Assembly: GCA_030591195.1 (NCBI GenBank)
Contig: JAUVBO010000334.1
Location: 1-5,195, forward strand
Direction of reading: 5' to 3'
From: Pseudomonadota bacterium
GTDB taxonomy: Bacteria; Myxococcota; Polyangia; GCA-2747355; JACKDQ01
DNA: 5,195 nucleotides
In this document: positions 1-4,201 of the stretch, one piece after another
Layout: the number at the start of each line of letters is the position of its first letter
Numbering within the stretch: position 1 is the stretch's first letter
Program-made: the position numbers and the translations under genes
Notes under the pieces: generated by a model
Told to the model about the DNA's origin: nothing
The model's input: only the letters and a program-made list of their open reading frames with translations
Database searches by the model: none

Positions 1-320
1 AGGACGCTGCGGTCCACGCCGAGTTCAACGAGCTCTACCGCAACATCATCAGCTCGCCGCTGGCCAACAACCTGCTGTTCAGCCAGAACGAGCCGGAGAA
101 GGGTCACTTTGACCCGGTCGCCGCCCGTGACAAGGTCGTCCAGGCTTCTTGCTGGGCCCCGATGACCAACATGACCGGGATCCTCTTCACCACCGTCGCC
201 GTCGGCATCCTGCTCGACGCCAAGCACCTGTTCCTCGGCCCGCTGACGATCCGGCCGGCGTTCATTGGCGACTCGCCGCAGATGGTCACCCTGCACGGCC
301 TGCAGAACCAGATCATGTAG
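1..320 (+). CDS. 3' end of an unrecognised protein (partial)
   Basis: The frame whose first full codon is at 3 stays open to the TAG at 318-320 and gives 105 C-terminal residues; the start lies outside the window. Codons are strongly G/C-ending, as in a real gene of this genome. I do not recognise the family. Visible features are a polar stretch (FNELYRNIISSPLANNLLF), then a lone cysteine in SCWAPMTNMTGILF that leads into a hydrophobic helix (TTVAVGILLDAKHLFLG) and a short tail ending QNQIM. A cysteine followed by an apolar helix near the C-terminus recalls the end of ThiF/MoeB-type adenylyltransferases, but this is only a faint resemblance. The hydrophobic stretch is short, so it is more likely a buried helix than a membrane anchor. 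The gene converges on the next one, with only 43 bases between their stops. Confidence 0.75.
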   Translation, partial: DAAVHAEFNELYRNIISSPLANNLLFSQNEPEKGHFDPVAARDKVVQASCWAPMTNMTGILFTTVAVGILLDAKHLFLGPLTIRPAFIGDSPQMVTLHGLQNQIM

Positions 321-363
321 CGCCGCGTTCCCCGCGTCAGGTCTGCGCGTGCCGCTGACCGGC

Positions 364-1374
364 TCACTGCTTCGCGTAGCGGGCGGTGGTCTCGCGCATC
401 AACGAGGCGAGGTGAGCCCAGGAGGGCTCGATCGCGCGGGCCAGCGCTTGCACCACGGCGCTCTTCGGCAGCTCGTGTGGCTGGTCGACCTGTAGCGCGG
501 CGTTGAGCCGCCCGAGGTGGTGCCGGTGCTTGTGCAGGCGGGCGAGGCGGCTGGCGTAGTAGCGCTTGAGCATCGCCACCTCGCGCCCGGGGTCGGCGAG
601 GCGCGCCAGCAGCGGCGGCCGGCGCTTGCCCGTCGGCTGGCCATTCCCGTCGCGCTCGATCAGCTCGACGTAGCAGACCACCTCGCGGGCGATGACCTCG
701 AACAGCTCCGATGGCTCGGGCCGGTAGCGCGCGAGCAGCCGGTCGGGGCGTGGATCGCGGCCAGCGGCCCAGTCGAGCGCGTCGCGGGCGAGGGCGAGGC
801 CGACGGCCAAGCCTATTGGCGAGCTCCTGACGGCCCGGGCGAGGTGCAGGGCAGCGACCGCCTGCTCGTCGTCGGGGCTCGGGGCCGAGGCCAGCGCGAG
901 GCGGCCGAGGATGTGCATCCCGAGCATCGGCGAGGAGGAGGTACAGTCACCCGTAACGAGGGGTTTGCCCGACCGGTGCCAGCGGCGCAGCTTGTCGAGC
1001 CCGTCGCGCACGTCCTCGGGCAGCGTGTGGCGCTCGATGCGCCAGCGGATCCGCCGGTCCTCGCGGCCGTCCTGCAGAAAGAGCTGGGTCAGACGTCGGT
1101 GCTGGCGGCGGAGCCGCTCGGCCGCAGCGAGCAGCGCCCGAGCCTCGAGCGAGGGCTCGGCCCCGCCGTCAGCCCGCGCGCCAGCCCATGTCCGGGCCTG
1201 GTGCCAGCGGCGCTCGATCTTCTCCAGCGGCTCGTCGGGCCACACGAGCCAGGGGCGCAGGAAGAACACGTAGGTCACCACCAGCGCTGTCACCAGCGCT
1301 GCGGCCAGGGGCAGGGCGGCTTTGATCAGTAGTCTTCGCACGGGCGTGGCCGAGCCTACCACGACGAATTCCAT
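364..1374 (-). CDS. single-pass membrane protein with helical extracytoplasmic domain, unknown function
   Basis: This is a 336-residue protein if it starts at the ATG 1372-1374. The frame could extend to a TTG at 1429-1431 (355 residues), but neither start has a clear Shine-Dalgarno sequence. I prefer the ATG because the TTG version only adds a basic, low-complexity stretch. Residues about 19-39 form one membrane segment (AALPLAAALVTALVVTYVFFL) preceded by Arg-Arg and Lys, so the N-terminus should face the cytoplasm and the bulk the periplasm. The rest is rich in Ala, Leu and Arg and looks all-helical, with amphipathic stretches around residues 75-105 and 170-205 and a GDCTSSSP turn near 142-149. 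There are two cysteines (144 and 234). No catalytic motif is visible and I do not recognise the family. It is divergent from the lipoprotein gene at 1541 and convergent with the gene ending at 320. Confidence 0.8.
   Translation of the reverse strand: MEFVVVGSATPVRRLLIKAALPLAAALVTALVVTYVFFLRPWLVWPDEPLEKIERRWHQARTWAGARADGGAEPSLEARALLAAAERLRRQHRRLTQLFLQDGREDRRIRWRIERHTLPEDVRDGLDKLRRWHRSGKPLVTGDCTSSSPMLGMHILGRLALASAPSPDDEQAVAALHLARAVRSSPIGLAVGLALARDALDWAAGRDPRPDRLLARYRPEPSELFEVIAREVVCYVELIERDGNGQPTGKRRPPLLARLADPGREVAMLKRYYASRLARLHKHRHHLGRLNAALQVDQPHELPKSAVVQALARAIEPSWAHLASLMRETTARYAKQ
1279..1302. repeat. 12-bp tandem repeat inside the membrane segment
   Basis: CACCAGCGCTGT is followed directly by CACCAGCGCTGC, so 11 of 12 bases match. 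On the minus strand it encodes part of the repeated Ala-Leu-Val-Thr pattern in the transmembrane helix of the membrane protein. The repeat is in frame and multiplies by four residues, so changes in copy number would only lengthen or shorten the helix. It is probably a simple slippage product. Confidence 0.6.
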
Positions 1375-1540
1375 CAACTTAGCAGCGCGGGCGCTTTTTT
1401 CCGCAAAACGTCGGCCGGCGCGGCCCTTCAAGGACCGGTAGGTGAACGCCGGGCGGAGCGGCGCAGCAGCACTGCCTCGGCAGTGGCGCGCCGCGCAGCC
1501 GTCGGCAGATCCGTTTCGTTTCTTGCATCCGGAGGAAAAG
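1375..1540. promoter_or_regulatory. divergent intergenic control region
   Basis: This 166-base gap separates the membrane protein (minus) from the double-SH3 lipoprotein (plus) and must hold both promoters. I find no convincing sigma-70 type -35/-10 pair. A weak sigma-54-like core lies on the minus strand at 1402-1417 (CGGCCGACGTTTTGCG): it keeps GG and GC at the right spacing but has several mismatches, and it would place a start near 1391, 17 bases before the ATG. A degenerate plus-strand element at 1503-1518 (CGGCAGATCCGTTTCG) lacks the invariant G of the -12 box. The ribosome binding site GGAGG is at 1531-1535. Confidence 0.4.
1470..1485. repeat. 16-bp inverted repeat, candidate operator or leader hairpin
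   Basis: CACTGCC-TC-GGCAGTG has perfect 7-bp arms around a 2-base centre. It lies 56 bases upstream of the lipoprotein ATG at 1541 and about 95 bases upstream of the divergent ATG at 1374. As DNA it looks like a dimeric repressor or activator site. As RNA it would form a 6-bp stem with a CTCG tetraloop. It has no T-tract, so it is not a terminator. It does not match the spacing of a LexA box (CTG-N10-CAG). Confidence 0.45.
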
Positions 1541-2525
1541 ATGACTCGTCACCCAATGAAACCGTCTTGGAGCGACGCTAGCGCCGGCTGCCGCTGGCTG
1601 GCGATCGGCACCTTGATCGGCGCGATGCTCGGTTGCGGTGGGGCGCTGGACGACCAGGAACAGGTCGCAGGCGGCAAGGCCGATGCACCTCAGGGCTACC
1701 TCGAGGTGATCGCGCCACCGCAGGACCCGAGCTACACCTGCTTCGCCGTCCAGGCTTTGCCCACCGCGAGGGCGCGCAAGCTCGGGTTGATGTGCGTCGG
1801 TGACGTGGCAGTGATCCTCCAGCAGAAGCCCTCGAGCAGCTGGTACCGGGTCGGCTACCGCAGCTACGATGTCTGCGGTGACCCGCAGCCGCGCGAGGGT
1901 TGGATCTGGGCCTGGCGCGGAAGCTTCGCCGTGCGGGCCACCGGCGAGATCTTAGCCAAGCGGCCCCACGGCCTGCCGCTGCCATTTCTCACCAGCGCCG
2001 ACGAGGGGATCGACAGCGCCCACGGCAATCAGATCTGGAACGGTCTGCACCAGCGCAGCGACGAAGCCCCGGTCTGGTTCTACCTGCTGCCGAGCTCCAC
2101 CGTGCGCGTCACCGACGCGGTGTCGCGACACCCGCTGGGCGCCGAGCGAAAATGGGGCTGTCAGAACGTCCGCACCTCAGCCCCAGCGCCAGAACGGCTC
2201 GCTGACCGCGGACGACCCGAACCACAACATCCAGGACTGCCTCGCGCCGGGACACACGATGACCGTCCACAGCCACCAGCGGGCGGCGCTCTCCGGAAAG
2301 GAAGCCTTCTGCTGGTACCTGGTGTCATACGACGTCGGTGGGCAGCCGCGGGTCGGGTGGGTCGCTCAGGGAGCGAACTTTGGCGACCAGCAAGACCGGT
2401 GGGACGACAGCGGCATGACCCGCGAGGGATTCGACTACTACATCGCCCCGTCGCCGCCGATCCTGGTCCCGACCTCGCAGCAACCAGCGGAGGATCCGGC
2501 GCAGCAGTCGGCCCAGCGGCCGTGA
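1541..2525 (+). pseudogene. lipoprotein with two SH3-like repeats, frameshifted
   Basis: The start at ATG 1541 is set by GGAGG at 1531-1535; an in-frame ATG at 1442 would lack this site and bury the signal peptide. The N-terminus is a lipoprotein signal (LAIGTLIGAMLGC, Cys32), then an acidic linker with GGKAD at 44-48. Residues about 53-135 form a first SH3-like beta domain (WYRVGY at 101-106, QPREGW at 116-121). Coding then continues in another frame: the first frame degenerates into Arg/Pro-rich sequence after about 2190, whereas the +1 frame reads sensibly (QNGSLTADDPNHNIQDC) and contains a matching second repeat (WYLVSY, QPRVGW). The switch lies between about 2159 and 2190, with a CCCC run at 2181-2184 as the likeliest site. 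Removing one base restores a 327-residue protein ending at TGA 2523-2525. The cause may be a real mutation or a sequencing error. The protein is probably surface-attached; the function of such domains is usually ligand or cell-wall binding, but here it is unknown. Confidence 0.8.
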
Positions 2526-2617
2526 CGACCTGATCGCCCAGCGGGGCCTTGGCGGCGCGAACGGCGGCCTGAGCCACCCGTCCCCACTGACGGATCGGAC
2601 GCTGGCGGGCCTGGTCC
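2526..2617. other. convergent intergenic gap
   Basis: These 92 bases lie between the stops of two convergent lipoprotein genes. The sequence is GC-rich, with no T-tract on either strand and no strong hairpin, so I see no intrinsic terminator. Termination here is probably Rho-dependent, which is inference. Confidence 0.5.
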
Positions 2618-3700
2618 CTAGCAGTCGGGCGGCGCGCACTGGCCCTCGCGCATCGTCGCGTCACCGTCGGCCGCGCACCAGCTCGGCAGGCCCGGGGGCC
2701 GGGCACTCGACAAGGGCGACTGCCCCGGCGGGAGCCAGTACGGGTGGCTGAGGGCGAACTGCCAGAGACTCGCGAAACGCGACATGCCCGGCGGTGGCTC
2801 GAGGGGCGGGAAGCTGTGTCCGCAGTTATGAACGCACTCGACGGTGAAGTGGCCGCCGTCGCGGAGGCCCCGCTTCAGCGTCCGCGAGGCGTAGTCGAAG
2901 TCGGTCATCACGCAGCGGTCCTCGGGGCCTCCCCACAGCACCAGCGCCGGGAGCTTCCGCGCCGCCGGGGTCCAGGACCAGAGCAGCCGGTTGAGGTTGA
3001 GCCAGCCACTGCCTCCGGGGGCGCCGCTGCCGCCCGAGAGCACGGTGAAGGAGGAGAGGTACTCGCTGCGGGCTGACGCCAGGGTGGTGGTGAAGATCGC
3101 GCCGGCGCTGATGCCGAAGCTGCTGACGCAGTCGCGGTTGACGTAGAACTGGGCCGAGACGCAGGCCAGCATGTCGTCGAAGAAGGTGAGCTCCTGCTCC
3201 AGACGATCCCGGCCGCCGAGAGGCATCAGCGGCCAGCGGAAGGTCAGGTCGCCCTGGTCCTCGGGGACCACCGCGATGAAGCGTTGCTGGTCCACGGCTG
3301 CCTGGACCTCGGCCTTGCTGATCATCTTGCTCGCTTTGCCGCCGAGCCAGTGCCAGAGGAAGATCACCGGCAAGCGCTCCTCGGCGCGGAGGTTGGACGG
3401 CACGACCAGCACGAGCTCGCGCACGACTCCGCCGGAGGAGAGCGTGTTGGCTCCGGGCTGCAGCAGGGGGCACTGGCCACCCGAGTAGGCCGGAGGCGCC
3501 GGCGCCACCGTGGCCCCGCGGGGTGCGGGCGTGGCACAGGTCACGTGGCTGAGATCGCTCGGAGCCGGCGGGCCTGGTTGGTCCTGCTTGCCGGCCCACG
3601 TCTCCTGGCCGTCGCTCTCGGCGCCGGTCAGTGGGCCGCAACCCGGAAGAGCGAGCCCCAGGAACAAGATCACGACCAGAATCAGACTCCCGCGGGGCAT
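2618..3700 (-). CDS. secreted lipoprotein esterase, PHB depolymerase / feruloyl esterase-like alpha/beta hydrolase
   Basis: The protein has 360 residues and starts at ATG 3698-3700, with a strong GGAGGTGA 4 bases upstream (3705-3712). Residues 1-21 form a lipoprotein signal ending LALPGC (Cys21), so the protein should be anchored to a membrane facing outwards. A Pro-rich linker with AGKQD (36-40) follows. The alpha/beta hydrolase fold spans about 92-320: strand RELVLVVPSN, oxyanion region PVIFLWHWLGGKASK (111-125), nucleophile elbow GISAG with Ser198, the likely acid Asp261 in GGPEDRC after a LPALVLW strand, and the likely base His295 in CGHSFPP. This order matches the LpqC/PHB-depolymerase type esterases. 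The oxyanion position reads His-Trp rather than the usual His-Gly. Ten cysteines besides Cys21, three of them in the last 20 residues, suggest disulfides outside the cytoplasm. The substrate is not predictable; a short-chain or aryl ester, or a polyester, is plausible. It diverges from the jelly-roll lipoprotein gene. Confidence 0.88.
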   Translation of the reverse strand: MPRGSLILVVILFLGLALPGCGPLTGAESDGQETWAGKQDQPGPPAPSDLSHVTCATPAPRGATVAPAPPAYSGGQCPLLQPGANTLSSGGVVRELVLVVPSNLRAEERLPVIFLWHWLGGKASKMISKAEVQAAVDQQRFIAVVPEDQGDLTFRWPLMPLGGRDRLEQELTFFDDMLACVSAQFYVNRDCVSSFGISAGAIFTTTLASARSEYLSSFTVLSGGSGAPGGSGWLNLNRLLWSWTPAARKLPALVLWGGPEDRCVMTDFDYASRTLKRGLRDGGHFTVECVHNCGHSFPPLEPPPGMSRFASLWQFALSHPYWLPPGQSPLSSARPPGLPSWCAADGDATMREGQCAPPDC

Positions 3701-3704
3701 GCCA

Positions 3705-3712
3705 TCACCTCC
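3705..3712 (-). promoter_or_regulatory. strong ribosome binding site of the esterase gene
   Basis: On the minus strand GGAGGTGA lies 4 bases before the ATG, or 7 bases counted from GGAGG. It fixes the translation start at 3700. Only 14 bases separate the predicted transcription start (about 3714) from the ATG, so this site begins almost at the 5' end of the mRNA. Confidence 0.8.
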
Positions 3713-3724
3713 GGACGCGGGAAT

Positions 3725-3740
3725 TGCAAGAGAGGCGCCA
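3725..3740 (-). promoter_or_regulatory. sigma-54 (-24/-12) promoter of the esterase gene
   Basis: The minus strand reads TGGCGCCTCTCTTGCA. The sigma-54 consensus is TGGCACG-N4-TTGC(A/T); this site has GG and GC at exactly the required spacing, with TGGC, C and TTGCA intact and A-to-G at one position. The predicted start is near 3714, just ahead of the ribosome binding site. Such promoters need an AAA+ activator bound upstream, which in this orientation means higher coordinates, within the shared region. Confidence 0.7.
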
Positions 3741-4137
3741 GGCGTGAGCTCCCCTAAGCCGAAGAGGTCGCGGACACGGAAAATCGGCCAGAGATCGCAG
3801 GGATCACCACTGACTCCACCGCTCCCGCGGACAACGGCCAGGTCAGCTATTCACCGGCCCCGGTCTCCATCCGGTCAGTCCCTTGACCACCCTCTGGCTA
3901 TCTCATCCATCCCCTGGGTCAGCGGCCCGGCCCGTGGCGCCGCGTTCCGATGTCCAGCGGGCGACAACGAGCACCAGGTAGCTGAGAGGCATCAACGGAA
4001 CGCGTTCCGCCATGACGCCTGCGATGGGAGCAAACTCCCCGGTCGCGGGATGCGGTCTCCACTCCCCTGGTCCGATTCGACCGCCATCACGCCCATTTTC
4101 ATCCAAGAAACCAGGGCAAGTCCCACTCTCAGGCGTC
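3741..4137. promoter_or_regulatory. shared upstream region between two divergent sigma-54 promoters
   Basis: About 400 bases lie between the two promoter boxes without a credible gene; the open frames crossing it lack ribosome binding sites and look like antisense or out-of-frame reading. It holds candidate activator sites. One is a perfect 14-bp palindrome at 3996-4009, with a 9-base half-site copy at 3941-3949. The other is the hexamer GGTCAG at 3841, 3873 and 3917, with an inverted TGACC at 3884-3888. These sit 120-210 bases upstream of one or other predicted start, the usual distance for sigma-54 enhancers. Base composition is less GC-rich than in the flanking genes, as expected for non-coding DNA. 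Confidence 0.5.
3996..4009. repeat. perfect 14-bp palindrome, candidate enhancer site
   Basis: CGGAACGCGTTCCG equals its own reverse complement. Its right half CGCGTTCCG recurs at 3941-3949 in the same orientation, 60 bases away. It lies about 160 bases upstream of the predicted sigma-54 start at 4164, a typical position for a dimeric activator site. Function is inferred from symmetry and position only. Confidence 0.5.
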
Positions 4138-4153
4138 TGGCATTGTGGTTGCA
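4138..4153 (+). promoter_or_regulatory. sigma-54 (-24/-12) promoter of the jelly-roll lipoprotein gene
   Basis: TGGCATTGTGGTTGCA matches the sigma-54 consensus TGGCACG-N4-TTGC(A/T) at TGGCA and TTGCA with exact spacing; only the less conserved C-G after TGGCA differs. The predicted start is near 4164, giving a 38-base leader that contains the ribosome binding site GAAAGG at 4191-4196. This is the clearest promoter in the window. Confidence 0.78.
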
Positions 4154-4201
4154 GCGCCTGAGGTTGTCACCCGGCACCCAGGACCCCAGTGAAAGGCGGC
4201 C

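Noticed and set aside
320..331. 12-base match GCGCCGCGTTCC with 3937-3948, suggesting a dispersed regulatory repeat
   Set aside because: A 12-base match is expected by chance in 5 kb of GC-rich DNA, and the first copy lies just after a stop codon in a convergent gap.
321..363. Possible bidirectional terminator between the first two genes (CGCG-TTCCC-CGCG)
   Set aside because: The stem is only 4 bp and there is no T-tract on either strand.
517..1332. Long plus-strand open frame opposite the membrane protein
   Set aside because: It is antisense to a gene with better coding character; it has no ribosome binding site and its composition is typical of a GC-rich shadow frame.
1384..1400. AGCGCGGGCGCT followed by a run of T on the plus strand, like an intrinsic terminator
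   Set aside because: The stem is only about 4 bp with a workable loop, and no plus-strand gene reads into it; it sits just upstream of a minus-strand gene.
1484..1499. TGGCGCGCCGCGCA as a sigma-54 promoter of the SH3 lipoprotein gene
   Set aside because: The GC that might serve as the -12 box is two bases too close to the GG, and this spacing is not tolerated by sigma-54.
2826..3641. Long minus-strand frame overlapping the esterase in another phase
   Set aside because: Its product is Arg/Pro/Gly-rich low-complexity sequence, while the overlapping frame encodes a clear signal peptide and catalytic triad.
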